From Wolfiporia cocos (taxonomy: Eukaryota > Basidiomycota > Agaricomycetes > Polyporales > Phaeolaceae): 64,000 bases of DNA. Positions within the stretch are counted from its first letter, which is position 1, and each line of letters starts with the position of its first letter. Positions 23,090 through 34,488 of this stretch are shown here, in pieces. Where the stretch lies: positions 4,836,001-4,900,000 of the forward strand of contig JACCLO010000001.1 in assembly GCA_029448655.1 (NCBI GenBank), in the 5' to 3' direction. Both the position numbers and the translations under genes were made by a program. The notes under the pieces were generated by a model. It saw only the letters and a program-made list of their open reading frames with translations, was not told the origin of the DNA and did not search any database.

Positions 23090-23290
23090 GGAATGTCCAA
23101 ATCTCATATTGCCACTGCACCAAACAATCTGTCAAAACACATAAGTGGTTCAGATACACTATTCAGAACATTAGCTGAGAGTCTAACATGAATGCATTTT
23201 CAGTAACAATATACCATATAATATACCATGTACCTGGCCCCATGTAAATACATGTGTTTATATAAGACAGCTGCCTGGGGCATCAAGTCC

Positions 23291-23527
23291 CCAGTTCTAT
23301 TCACATTGTATATGCTCTGTCACAGATCTAGACATCCACCTAGGCATAAGCCTAAAAATGTGCATTGTACACACACTGGCTAGCTAGAGTAGAGACCACA
23401 ATATTGTGCTATGAGAGTACTAGCCTAGTGGCCTATGTATAAGAGTGTGGGAATTCTACCTGCATAAATAGCAGGACCTCCAATGACAAGTGACTTGTTA
23501 TTGTGTGCCTTTTCGCACAGTGGTATT
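23291..23527. other. Repeat fragment with a TGTCACAG end
   Basis: A TGTCACAGATC terminus is seen at 23318, resembling family M, but I find no matching right end or TSD. Confidence 0.35.
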
Positions 23528-24069
23528 TGTTACGGATTGAATATCCGTTCAACGCAAAATAACTAAGTCGAGTTACTCAGCGTATCGAGTAGCACACTAC
23601 CTGTCGGACTCCTCAGAGTCAGAGCGTCGATATACAAGCTGCAGGCTTAATTGCTCAAGCCTTTGAGAACAAGTATAAGATCCTTGTAATTCAACAAGGT
23701 CGAGCTGAGGAACTCGACCGGTATTTACATCAGGTTATATACTACGGTTCGTTAATCGGGGTCATAGTGTCCTTGGTACTGCTACTATTAAGTCCGTTGG
23801 GCTAACGATATAAGTAATAAAGGAGAAGTGTTGCGGTTGAGCGCAACAAGGGACGAAACATAGAACCACTGTGGTTATACACAGAATATCAGCTAGAACG
23901 CAATGCGAACACGGAGAGTGGGCATAGGGTTGTTGTACATGAAACAGGGCCTACGGTTGAATGGAGGCCCCTAGGAATCGAGCGCTGGGTACAGCGGTTG
24001 AACGCTAAGTCCGTATACATAGTGAGGCGTCAACGAGAATATTCGAGTGTACCTGGTAGAATCATAACA
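23528..24069 (-). mobile_element. Solo LTR, family P
   Basis: 542 bp, TGTTACGG to ATCATAACA, with a perfect TSD GTATT at 23523-23527 and 24070-24074. The best preserved P copy: it keeps a GGTCGAG / CTCGACC stem-loop near 23698-23720. Confidence 0.9.
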
Positions 24070-24499
24070 GTATTGCTGCCATGGTTATGAGATGCTAGGG
24101 GTTCAGTGCTTGTTCCATGACACACTCTAACAAAGCATTGTCACTCTTACTTGACTTATTAAGTCTCTTATCCCTGTCTTACCCCAAGACTACTTGGTAA
24201 GTAGTTGGTATTTGATAAGCACCCTGAACTAGAAGCAAGATTGAATGAATACTTAATGAATATGAGATGGGAAGAACTGCCCTGTGTGTGTATGTGTATG
24301 TGTTCTAGGGTGTGATTTGTGAAGTGTAAAATATAAAGTAGTTGGGTTTTAGGAATATCTTGTAGGGAATGGGGTGCCTTGGTTTGCCTGAAGAGAACTA
24401 GGTCTGAGTTATACTAGACCTGAGTAGGACTGGATCTGGATCCAGATAATACTAGTTTGGCTTAGTGACAAGACTCAACCTTACATCACACCCCTACAA
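24070..24499. other. No feature recognised
   Basis: AT-rich sequence between two solo LTRs; no open frame of note. Confidence 0.4.
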
Positions 24500-25134
24500 T
24501 GTTACAGTCATTTCATTTTTCGAATGCTCACAGAACTCACCATTGGGTGGATACGATACAGGGACCTGTTGCGTGACCAACCCCCCTGGCTATTCATGGC
24601 TCTACCCCAGTTGTACTAGTGGATAGGGTGCATTTCATGACTGACAGATTCAACCCTGTCACCATTTCATATTTATCATACTGATTGGCAGATGACGTTC
24701 AACCACCATACTCCTATCATTGCTATCTATCATTACAGATATATCACTATCATATGTCTCAGGCTAGAATGTACATAGTAGTGGTGACATCTGGAATGCG
24801 TAGGACTTCAAATACTTAGCATAGTATATAAACTCATGTAACTAGTGTCAAGGCTCTTCAGCTCGACCTTTTTATAGTAACAAGAGTCTTATACTCGTTC
24901 TCAAATGTAGGAAACTACGCTCAAGTACTATCTCGAGCCCAGAAGGACTAAGTCTTCAAAGTGCATATTTGACTTCTCAGACTTAGGTGAATTAAATTCA
25001 TTAACTCACTCATTGGACTTATAATCCACTAGTGACATACCAGATTATCAAACAAACCTTAGAGTCTTTCAACTCAAGGCAGAAGGAATATATTCAAGGA
25101 CACAAATATATTGGACGGGTATATGACCATAACA
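24500..25134 (+). mobile_element. Solo LTR, family G
   Basis: 635 bp, TGTTACAG to CCATAACA, with a perfect TSD TACAA at 24495-24499 and 25135-25139. It is in the opposite orientation to the Gypsy1 LTR. Confidence 0.88.
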
Positions 25135-26084
25135 TACAAGGATTTAGCAGTGATGAGGCACACACTGTCCCTGAGGTTGCAATGAACCTAATAATACTCA
25201 CCGAGAAAGTCTTGAGGGGAGGGAGGCATGGAAGGATATACACAGTCAGTATCTCTGTGTCATTGGTGGATAATGTGAGTAATTGACTTAGAGTGGTAAG
25301 CAGGCTGTTATGAGTGAGTTACAAATGAGATGAATAGAACTGAGGACTCTAGTCACTCAGCTACCAGTATATATATACCCATGCTCGCTTGATATATAAG
25401 TTCAATGAGCAAGTTGTGTTAACTTGCCCAAGTCCTATAAGTCTGAAGAGACTTAGAGGATTCATCTTCTGGGGTCCAATAAGTCGATGGGCACTTAGTG
25501 TTACTGGTCACATACCCATTCAATATTGAATCAACAAATACCATTCTAAGTCTAAAGACTGAGGGTTCATTTGATATCCAAGTGTTCTGTTACAAGGATA
25601 TAAGTTCAATGTGCAAGTCCAGGGATGACTTGCCTAAGTCTGAGAAGTCAGTGAGCACTTCGAGGACTTAGTCTTCAGAGCTCGTGAATATACTGAATGA
25701 AGTTTTCTTCATTTGAGAATGAGTATAAGACTCTTGTTATTACAACAAGGTTGAGTTAAGAGCCTTGACCATTGTTACATGAGTTGATATACTACACTGA
25801 GTATCTCAGGTCCTATATGTACCAGATGTCACTGCTACTACATATGACCTAGTCTGAAATGTATAATAAATATGCAGTGATGAATCTGTAATGATAGATA
25901 AGAATGATAGAGGATATGGCGGCTGAACATCATCTGTCAATCAATAGATAAATATGAAATGGTGATAGAGTTGGATCTGTCAAGTCTGAAACAGGCCCTG
26001 GTAAGCTAGTACAACTGGGGTTAGGCCCAGTACAGTCACAAATCTCCAGAGGGGTTGGTTGTGCAACAAGTCCCTGTATCATAC

Positions 26085-27024
26085 TGTCACAAATATTGCT
26101 TGCCCCCTCCCTGGGTTGAATCCAGGGACTCATGGTCTAATAGTCACATGACTTGGTCGTATGGTGCAGTGGTTAAGCATCACTACTTACAGTCACAGAA
26201 GGTCACTAGTAGTTAGTGTTACCCTACATCTTCATTCCATGGATCATGTGCAGTCGTGCATGGGTCCCTTTAGGATGGCCTTGCCTGGAGTAGTGTAGTG
26301 CATGTATATTAACTACTTTGTCTGAGGCTTACACCTCAGACTCTTTATTGTATCATTGGGGCATGTCCCTCTGCTTTATACTCTACATGTGCTAGACTGG
26401 GTCTCTTTGTATGAATGCCCCCGTCGTCTCCCCTTGTGGAATGCACGTAAATGACACAGACATACCCGTCTGTGGGACCTGCCATAGCAGGGGTGCTTCC
26501 ACATACTAACAAGCCTGTTAGTCAACCCTCCAGCAGTGAACGCAGAGGCTACATGGGAGCGTTGGCATCCCTAGTGTACATCAACATAGAAGTCATCTCC
26601 CAGACAAGCTAGATGGTGGGGCCCCTGGGGCAGAGACGCACACAGAGAGGAGTATGAAAGAGGCCTAAGCCCATTGCCGAGAATCCTAAAGATGGGGAGT
26701 AAGCCCCATCTTGCTACATCTTAAATACATGTGGTGAAGGCGGAGTGGGCTACCCTAAAGTCATGGCCTGTGCGCATGTAACTATGAGTGACTGTGATGC
26801 TATGCTACATGTAACTAATAAGTGACCTGTCATGTGAGTACCTGGTACATGCGCTCCCTGATGAGCACTCATCTACTAGGTCAGGTGGTCTATATGGTAT
26901 CTAGGGCATGACGGGGAGGTAGCTAGGCGTAGAGGAGCATGCACACATACAGCGGCACCCATAATGCTATAGCAAGGGATGTGAGAGGTCCCCTGGACCA
27001 TTCTGTGACAGTAAATCTGTGACA
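26085..27024 (+). mobile_element. Solo LTR, T superfamily, itself interrupted
   Basis: TGTCACAAATATTGC at 26085 and AATCTGTGACA ending at 27024, with a perfect TSD CATAC at 26080-26084 and 27025-27029. Without the nested LTR at 26452-27010 it is 376 bp. The stem-loop TCTGAGG-CTTACA-CCTCAGA is at 26321-26340 and a GTCACATGAC E-box at 26143-26152. Confidence 0.9.
26452..27010 (-). mobile_element. Solo LTR of the 28448-30352 family, nested
   Basis: 559 bp, TGACACAG at the left and TTCTGTGACA at the right, with a perfect TSD GTAAA at 26447-26451 and 27011-27015. In reverse complement it aligns with the 561-bp LTRs of the short complete element. The stem-loop AAGATGGGG / CCCCATCTT lies at 26689-26712 and is followed on the minus strand by CTTTAGGATT. 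Confidence 0.9.
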
Positions 27025-28447
27025 CATACTTGCCCAATGGTGAGTTCCACAAGTATTCGAAAAATAAAATAACCATAAACTTAGAGGATTTGTTTGTAGA
27101 GCTTGGGCTATACTGAGCTTGGTTTCCCAAGTTTGAGAGCAAGTATAAGACTCTTGTTATTACAATAAGATCAAGCTGAAGAGCCTCAACCCTAGTTACG
27201 TGAGTTTATATACTACTTGAAGTGTCTAAGGTCCTAATTGTCCCAGATGTCACTACTACTAGGTATGTTCTAGTCTGAAACATATGATAAGTATGCAGTG
27301 ATGAATCTGTAATGATAGATTAGAATGATAGGAGATATGGTAGTTGGATGCCATCTGTCAATCATACGATCTGTTATGGGTCGTATACCTGTTTGTTATA
27401 CTCGAGTCACAAGTATAAATCTTCTGCACCAAGTTGTGTAGACTTGTCATTGGTGCAATACCCTAAGTCAATGACCAGAGGGGTCATTTGATATTCAGTG
27501 TATGTTAAAGAATATATCTGGGTTCGGTAGCAAGTCAATGTGAGGACTTGCCTAAGTCTGAGAAGTCAGTGTGCACTTTGAGGACTTAGTCTTCAGGGCT
27601 TGGAAGATACTGAGTATAGTTTCATACATTTGAGAATGAGTATAAGACTCTTGCTATTACAACAAGGTCAAGCTGAAGAGCCTCAACTATCGTTACATGA
27701 GTTTATATACTATGCTGGGTTTCTGAAGTCCTATTAGTCCCAGATGTCACCGATACTATCTATGTCCTAGGTTGAAACATATGATAGGTATGTAATGATA
27801 TATCCGAAATGATAGATAGCGATGATGCAGTGGTTGAACACCATTTGTCAATCATAGAATGTGACGCAGATTGGTTACCTGCACCATGAATAAGTAAATA
27901 CCCCCTGCTCGTCTCGAACTCAAGCACTATACATTCCCAGTCACCTGACTTAGATATGATTCGGCGCATGGCTGTTAAGCTACCTGGCTAAGTAGGTCGC
28001 ATGTGTAGTATTATGTAAGATGCCACTGGTTTGCTAGTAGGTGCATGTGCACAGGCCATGCCACTTTAGGGCAAGACATAGCCAGTAGATAATGCATCTC
28101 TCATATGTATACATACTGCACCAGACTGAGGCTTACTCCTCAGTCTGATCAATTTGACTATGGGCCACTAAGGCCTCTTACTCTGAACCTCTCTGCTGTG
28201 CTACTTAAGACCGCTCGTCTGAGAAACCCGACCTCTTGTCTCTACACCAGAAGCCAGCGCTGCACTCGTGGTCGATGTATTGCGTTTGTCACAGATTTTG
28301 GTAAAAGGTACCCCCCCTGTCTTGAACCAACGGCGTTGGGGATCCATGGTCACGTGCCCCTGTATGGACTATTGTAGCATAGCATAATGGTACAGGTAGC
28401 CTACCCTGCATATGGTCACATGGTCAGTAGCTTAGCTAAGTAGCACA

Positions 28448-29008
28448 TGTCACGGATCACTCCTGGGGGGGTTATCTGTACATCCCTCGCTATTGGTACT
28501 CATAGGCGCCGCTAGGTGCGCGCGCGCCTTCCTGGTCTCTAGCTACCTCCAGCGTCTCCTCTTGCCATCTAGATCATCTGACTCAGTAGTTTAGCGCTGT
28601 AGGGTAGCGCGCGCCTCAGGTACGGACACTTACGGTCACATCGTTACATGTTACGTTACGTTTCCCGTGATCCCTTAGTTACGGCGCACAGGCCATTACA
28701 TTAGGGTAGGACTCGTGTTCTCAACGTTCCCACATGTATATATACGACAAGATGGTGGCCTTACAGCCCCATCTTTAGGATTCTCGTCAATGAGCTAACG
28801 CTCCTCTCTTATCCTTTGTCTGCGTGCGCTCGGGCCCGGGGCCCCTCTCGACTTGCTTGTCTGTGCGCCAGCCCAACTCGTCGCCTCTTAGGAGTTCCCT
28901 GGATAGGGATACAGCCGACGTCGCGTCTTGCTGGCTTACGCACCGCCTTGTTAGGCGTTAGGGCCTCCCCAGATGCCTGGGTCCTCACAGACTGGTAAGT
29001 CTGTGACA
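28448..29008 (+). repeat. 5' LTR of the 1905-bp element
   Basis: 561 bp, TGTCACGG to GTCTGTGACA. A TATATATA box at about 28733-28740 is followed by the stem-loop and by ATCTTTAGGATT at 28771-28782, which is complementary to the primer site. CpG-rich compared with its surroundings. Confidence 0.95.
28749..28782 (+). promoter_or_regulatory. Stem-loop and self-primer region of the LTR
   Basis: AAGATGG (28749-28755) pairs with CCATCTT (28769-28775) around a loop containing CTTACA. The 12-nt stretch ATCTTTAGGATT (28771-28782) starts about 35 nt after the TATA box, where the RNA 5' end is expected, and is the exact complement of 29010-29021. Confidence 0.7.
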
Positions 29009-29009
29009 T

Positions 29010-29021
29010 AATCCTAAAGAT
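29010..29021 (+). promoter_or_regulatory. Primer-binding site, self-complementary to the LTR
   Basis: AATCCTAAAGAT begins one base after the end of the 5' LTR. It is a perfect 12-nt complement to 28771-28782 in the same LTR. No match to a tRNA 3' end ending in TGG is seen at this position. Confidence 0.75.
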
Positions 29022-29791
29022 ATTTACTCTCCCCTCCGACGCCAACTGCGTTGGGGCCGAGAGGTTTCCACCTACAGGTCGCCATGGCATCACGGCGGGG
29101 CAGCCGGCGGTAGAAGCACCGTCGGTCCGTAGCTTTACGAGCCCCCACGAAGTGATAACCCAGGCAAAGCGACCGTAGGGAGTGAATAGACAAGACCGCC
29201 CCCCATGAACAACAGGGTAGCGGGATCGACCAGGGTAAGCCCCGTTTGAGGACCCGCCGCCATCACCCCTGCAAAGGGAATGTATGCGCGTGTGGAGGTC
29301 TAGGGCACCTCGGCCATATCCCTGGGCGGCAGGAGCGACTCAAGAACCTTGACCCGTGGGTATGCGAAGGACTCCGCAAGGATGTCCAACCCCACAACGA
29401 CCGGTCAACAAGATGAATATGGACACGACACCGACAGAATCGGCCTTTGGGTATGACGGACACGGGTGACGGACACCCACAGTGAGTAGCGGCTGGGAGC
29501 GATCCTTGCTGGCCGCGAAAACTTCAACAAAAAATCTAGCTACAAACGCTGTCCCTCTCTACTCGGTGAGCAGTGGTGCGCTCGGCGCCGCGTTGGGTTG
29601 GCGTCCCCACCAGCGCGCGTCCCCTTCTCTTCAATCCTCTCCGACGGACGGACCGTCAGAAATCCTGGGTGCTCCCTGCTGCGATAGTGACGGGTGGTGC
29701 CGGCCCAGCAGTGCCGGGATCTCTATCAACCAATAGGAAGGAATGTCGTAGGACCAACGTCAGAGACGACGTTTTCTCGGAGGGGGGGTAA

Positions 29792-30352
29792 TGTCACGGA
29801 TCACTCCTGGGGGGGTTATCTGTACATCCCTCGCTATTGGTACTCATAGGCGCCGCTAGGTGCGCGCGCGCCTTCCTGGTCTCTAGCTACCTCCAGCGTC
29901 TCCTCTTGCCATCTAGATCATCTGACTCAGTAGTTTAGCGCTGTAGGGTAGCGCGCGCCTCAGGTACGGACACTTACGGTCACATCGTTACATGTTACGT
30001 TACGTTTCCCGTGATCCCTTAGTTACGGCGCACAGGCCATTACATTAGGGTAGGACTCGTGTTCTCAACGTTCCCACATGTATATATACGACAAGATGGT
30101 GGCCTTACAGCCCCATCTTTAGGATTCTCGTCAATGAGCTAACGCTCCTCTCTTATCCTTTGTCTGCGTGCGCTCGGGCCCGGGGCCCCTCTCGACTTGC
30201 TTGTCTGTGCGCCAGCCCAACTCGTCGCCTCTTAGGAGTTCCCTGGATAGGGATACAGCCGACGTCGCGTCTTGCTGGCTTACGCACCGCCTTGTTAGGC
30301 GTTAGGGCCTCCCCAGATGCCTGGGTCCTCACAGACTGGTAAGTCTGTGACA
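29792..30352 (+). repeat. 3' LTR of the 1905-bp element
   Basis: 561 bp, same ends and internal sequence as 28448-29008. It directly follows the polypurine tract GGAGGGGGGGTAA. Confidence 0.95.
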
Positions 30353-31085
30353 GCACATGACTGGAAGCACTCGGCGCTGCACACAGACCCTGCCTTTAGG
30401 ATGGGTCTCTAGTAGATAGCAGACACGCTCAGCATGTACTTAAGCTGCGATGTTCTGGGGCTTACTCCCCAGAACTGTTAATCTCGTTGTAGGGGCTAGT
30501 CCCCCTTAGCTTGACCTCTAGGCATGCTGGTCTGAGTCTCACCTCATCACCTTGGTGTTGTACCTCTACCTTATGGTAGATGGAGGGTCTTAGATGGATA
30601 GTATGGTGTGCCTTTGTGACAGCGTTAGGATGTGGAGACTTAGACGTTGTGGGTTAGAAGTAGGATGTTGGGCAGAGCATTGGTGGAGATTGGTCACAGG
30701 TATTGTGAGAGAATGATAAATATGAAATGGTGGCAGAGTTGGATCTGTCAGTCATGAAACGGGCCCTATACACTAGTACAATCAGGGTTGCACATGATGG
30801 AATCACGAGTAGCCAGGGTGGTTGGTTGCACAACAAGTCCCTGTATCGTATTCACCCAATGGTGAGTTCTGTGAGCATTCAAAAATAAAATAATCATAAC
30901 ATAATAGATACAAAACAGCAACAGAGTTGAATCTGTCAAGTCTGAAATGGCCCTGATATACTAGTACAACTGGGGTTGCACCCAGTCAGAGTCATGAGAC
31001 TTCATGGGGTCAGTTGTGTGACAAGTCCCTGTATCATACTCAAGCAATGGTGAATTTGGTGTGTGTCAAAATTAAATATCATAAC

Positions 31086-31747
31086 AGCTGGTAATGGTCA
31101 GAGCCCAATGCATGTGAAAGTGTGGCTGAGAAGGCCATGCCAATGGCAGTAAGGACACATTGTATCAGTCAGCCCAAACCTTGACTGAGGCACAGACCAC
31201 TGATGTAAATGAGCTAACATGTTACAAATACCCATGATACATATGACTCATGATGTGTGAGAAGAGATTTGGTGATCTCGATGAATAGACAAGATATAGA
31301 TAAGATGGCATTAGCAGCAGCAAACTTAAGTACAATGTAAGGTGTGGATAAGCCTTGGATAAGTCTAGAAGGTTATAGATAATTTGTAGAAAATTGGGGA
31401 AAATGGTAATAATCTAGAGAAGATCTGTGACAGTTGGAACAGTATACAAACTGTACAGTGGCTAACTCCAGCATTGCAGCAGCAGCATATATAAGTCCCT
31501 AATAAGGCCTTATCTCTAGTAGTGTGACATCCCAGGCATGGCATGCCCATGTAATACTATCCTATGGTCATATGCAAGTAGCTGAAGCCTTGTATCACAA
31601 AAGCTGACTGCTCAGCCACTAAACACAAACAAAGACTCACTGATGACTAATGCTTGGTCTTGCTGGCTGGTAGTAGTGCTGGGTCACTGACTAGACTGGT
31701 GACTAGTGACTTAGAGGGAGTAGTCACAAGGTAATGCAATGAGATTG
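31086..31747. other. Old repeat sequence with an M-type LTR end
   Basis: A terminus AGATCTGTGACA at 31426-31437, preceded by a stretch like the right end of family M, suggests a truncated M LTR. The other end is not found. No coding content. Confidence 0.4.
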
Positions 31748-32458
31748 TGTCACAGATTAAGTCATGCAGCCTTCCCCCTTGGTCTATTGACCTCCATACT
31801 TGCATGTTAGGGTGTATTGCAATAGGCATTACTGCCTCCCAAAAGTTAGCAGATCATGTGACCTCAATTCAGTAAGTCACATGATCTACTAAACCCTCAG
31901 ATTAGATAGCAGCATCAGGTACCATCACAGGTGCCTTGTAAGGTGACCCTATCTCTCCATTCTAAGCCTAGATGTTGCTAGGTACCATAACTACATCATT
32001 AGTGACATCATTGGTCTGGCCTTGACTAGACATCATTATTACTGACATCATAGTGATCTTATAGGTCTATTCTTACATAGATGAGGTCATTACCATTTCA
32101 ACTGTGCTATCTTTAGGGTAGCACCACATTATGTCACCATATGTCACCATTGGGCTTACTCAGCCTACCATGCACAGACCACCTTAGTTTAGGGTGGTCT
32201 TACCTAGGATTAGTGTACATGCTATCTCATGTATAAATACCAGGTGTCTAGGGCTTATTCCCTAGACTCAACAATCTAAGTGTTCAACGATGAATGTTAG
32301 GGGTGTTTCCCTTTTCCTATCCTCCTCCTTTACTGTTTGAGACTTTGTGCTGCATAGTCAATCCAGTTGGATTGGCTCCTCTTAGACAACTTGGCCTTGT
32401 TTCTAGGTCGTCACCAGGACTTGCGCCCTTCAGTATTAGATGTCACAGGATTGTGACA
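31748..32458 (+). mobile_element. Solo LTR, T superfamily
   Basis: 711 bp, TGTCACAG to GATTGTGACA, with a perfect TSD GATTG at 31743-31747 and 32459-32463. The stem-loop GTCTAGGG-CTTATT-CCCTAGAC is at 32246-32267, after TATAAATA. It contains GTCACATGAT at 31876-31885 and TGACATCA-type palindromes near 32005-32055. Confidence 0.9.
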
Positions 32459-32898
32459 GATTGAAGCTGAGGGAGGGATGCCCTACAGCATCATCTTATA
32501 TATGTACATGGCAGCACTATGACTAAGCCTATCCTAATGTCCCTGGTCTGTGCACTGCCGGTAATGGCATGCACAGTAACGATCTGACTACATGTGATAA
32601 GGATACAGCCAATAGCACAAATGCCTACACCTTATGTAAGTGGCCAGGCCTTGCCCGAGCCTTCTCCAAGGTTCCATGAGATACCTGAGGGTTCTCCAAT
32701 GTTCTACAGGATTCCAACTTAGGCCTAATGCCATGAATGGACAGCATGACCATGTGACAGTTGCTTATGTAAGTGATGGATTATGTAAGCTGTTCTAGAG
32801 CCTTGACCAGCGCCTAACTATCACGTGATCTCCAAGAGTGCGAGAGTTCGAGTACAGCAAGTGCCACTTGATATAAAATAGGTAAAAACTGGAAAAAC
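32459..32898. other. No feature recognised
   Basis: Spacer between two solo LTRs. It holds one ATCACGTGAT site near 32820 but no LTR ends or gene. Confidence 0.4.
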
Positions 32899-34209
32899 TG
32901 ACACAATCCAGTTGTGGGACTCACCGCCTATCTCATAGGCCAGAGGGAAGAAGGTAAGAACTAGAATGAGTGCAGCAGAAGGAGGGTAGAGGCTTCTATG
33001 ACGTGCAGCATCTAGAAGAATAGTGACACAAACTTGCCTGACGGCTAGCTTGTAGTCTCATGCCACAAGATGACTCTCTTGATGTCAAACCGAGGGTAAA
33101 CTGAGTCCCCAGTCTAGCACACACGAGGTATCAAGTAAGGCCCACTAGGGGCATCGTCAAGATTAATCAGTCTGAGGTGTAAGCCTCAGACCGCGTTTCG
33201 TTATATACATGGTCATGCAGCAACTATGTATGTTCCTACCCTAAAGAGCGTGGGCTGTGCGCACAGCGCTACAGTAGGGGTCATGTGCCTCTGGGGCACG
33301 TGTATCGTAAGGTGGCACGCGCCAGTAAGGGCACACGCCGTTCAAGGTGCATGCAACCTGTCAGTCACGTGACTGACATCTTATCTCTATCTACTAGACA
33401 CCTACCTAAGGGCAGCTATCTAATCTATAGAGGTTACGACCTGTAATAACCCAGTAATAAACATCACAGAATAATCTGTGACAAATAGAACTAAAGAATA
33501 TCGTAAGTAATATTCCTAATTATATACACTTAAGATAAACATAGTGCATATGCGCACCCTAAACCAAAGGGTCAGTGCACGCTTATGGCAAAGGGGGATG
33601 ATATCAGTAATGACATCATCCTGGGTAATAATGGTGCGAGAATGGTGCCATATTACATGTGACTAGATACTTAGTAAGAGACCATGGGATGCCAGTAATG
33701 GCAGAACCAATAGTATCATATGTATTAGTCAGGGGCATTGGACTAGGCCCCAATGACATAGGTGATTGCACTAGTATGGTGCGATCATGATATCATGATG
33801 ATATCATGATGATATCATTAGTCTAGCCAAGACCGTAGTCTGGGCTGTATGACATAGGGATGACATCAGGATGATGTCAGAGTCTAGGTATAGCCATAGG
33901 CTAGACCTTTATGACGTTGTGGTGATATCATAGTCTGGACAAGACCATAGGTCTAGTCCATGACATAGTTGATGATGTATATTCACCATGGAGACAAATG
34001 GGTCATCCGTAATGACTAGCATGTAAGCACTGTGTCATATATGCTTACTAGCATGTAGTGAAGCATGACTTGTAGATAATAACCGTAAGGTTAATATCTT
34101 AGGTGGCATGTACTGTTACAGTACAGGATAACTTGTAGGTATGTGTAATAATACCAGATAAATTGCTAGAAATAGCGGGAAAATGTGGTTTTATGTCAGA
34201 TCTGTGACA
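32899..34209 (-). mobile_element. Solo LTR, family M, copy 2, interrupted
   Basis: TGACACAATCC at 32899 and CAGATCTGTGACA ending at 34209, with a perfect TSD AAAAC at 32894-32898 and 34210-34214. Without the nested LTR (33024-33483 plus one TSD copy) it is 846 bp, matching the 852 bp of copy 1. TGATATCATGATGATATCA palindrome runs lie near 33783-33815. Confidence 0.9.
33024..33483 (-). mobile_element. Solo LTR, T superfamily, nested in M copy 2
   Basis: 460 bp, TGACACAAAC at the left, AATCTGTGACA at the right, with a perfect TSD AATAG at 33019-33023 and 33484-33488. M copy 1 at 13355-13370 shows the empty site. The stem-loop GTCTGAGG / CCTCAGAC lies at 33170-33191 with loop CTTACA on the minus strand, and a perfect GTCACGTGAC E-box at 33364-33373. 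Confidence 0.92.
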
Positions 34210-34488
34210 AAAACCATGACACCTTGAGTGCTTACTTAGATGTCATGTGTACAGGCATCTATATTGATGTGGGTATTGACTGAAAGCTCTCTTCAAGGGC
34301 TATCCATTGGTGATACTTAGAGCATGCCAATCCTGCATAGTAAGGGAGAATAAAGGAAGGAAAAAAGGTAAGCCTAGTAGAAAATCATGATAGGGATACT
34401 GGTGACTTGGGGCTAAAATATGCCAATTTGAAGGTGAGGATCCACCTCCAAACTACCCTACTATATGTACATAGTTTGTGTATACTAC
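34210..34488. other. No feature recognised
   Basis: Short AT-rich spacer. Confidence 0.4.

Larger units (their letters stand above)
21744..23290 (-). repeat. X-element fragment carrying two solo LTRs
   Basis: 21744-21999, 22537-22547 and 23090-23290 align with 43979-44430, inside the complete X element. The two interruptions are P-family LTRs. The uninterrupted sequence around 44234-44265 is the empty site for both. Neither X terminus survives here. Confidence 0.7.
25499..27079 (-). mobile_element. Solo LTR, family G, carrying nested LTRs
   Basis: Starts TGTTACTGG at 25499 and ends CCATAAA at 27079, with TSD CTTAG at 25494-25498 and 27080-27084. It is split by the T-type LTR at 26085-27024. 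The last bases are slightly decayed. Confidence 0.75.
28448..30352 (+). mobile_element. Complete 1905-bp non-autonomous LTR element (TRIM/LARD-like)
   Basis: Two 561-bp LTRs (28448-29008, 29792-30352) that I read as identical flank a 783-bp internal region. A perfect TSD GCACA lies at 28443-28447 and 30353-30357. A primer-binding site at 29010-29021 and a purine-rich tract ending AGGGGGGGTAA at 29791 are both intact. The internal region has no open frame with a recognisable gag or pol domain, so proteins must come from another element. LTR identity and retained CpG indicate very recent insertion. It is the innermost element of a stack of LTRs. Confidence 0.95.
28287..30621 (+). mobile_element. 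Solo LTR, T superfamily, fourth layer
   Basis: TGTCACAG at 28287 and TTTGTGACA ending at 30621, with a perfect TSD GCGTT at 28282-28286 and 30622-30626. Without the element nested in it, it is 425 bp. The stem-loop GTTCTGGGG-CTTACT-CCCCAGAAC lies at 30452-30475, right of the nested element. Confidence 0.88.
27860..30708 (+). mobile_element. T-superfamily LTR, third layer
   Basis: Starts TGTGACGCAG at 27860 and ends TATTGTGA at 30708. Flanks TAGAA (27855-27859) and GAGAA (30709-30713) agree at four of five positions. The stem-loop AGACTGAGG-CTTACT-CCTCAGTCT is at 28123-28146. A tRNA-like antisense block and a GTCACCTGAC site (27940-27949) lie near the start. Without insertions it is about 510 bp. 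Confidence 0.65.
27372..30901 (-). mobile_element. G-family LTR, second layer of the nested stack
   Basis: Starts TGTTATGGGTCGTATACC at 27372 and resumes near 30709 after the nested T-type LTRs. It ends ATCATAACA at 30901. The TSD is not readable. Removing 27860-30708 restores a normal G LTR sequence. Confidence 0.7.
25306..31085 (-). repeat. Outermost G-family LTR of a nested stack
   Basis: Pieces at about 25306-25498, 27080-27371 and 30902-31085 read in order as one G LTR ending ATCATAACA at 31085. Two large insertions interrupt it: 25499-27079 and 27372-30901. The left end (TGTTATGAG at 25306) is only a guess and the TSD cannot be confirmed. Confidence 0.55.

Noticed and set aside
28816..30356. 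Small open frames of 60-94 aa in both LTRs of the 1905-bp element
   Set aside because: They lie in the repeated LTRs on both strands, show no domain, and are expected in GC-rich sequence without stops.
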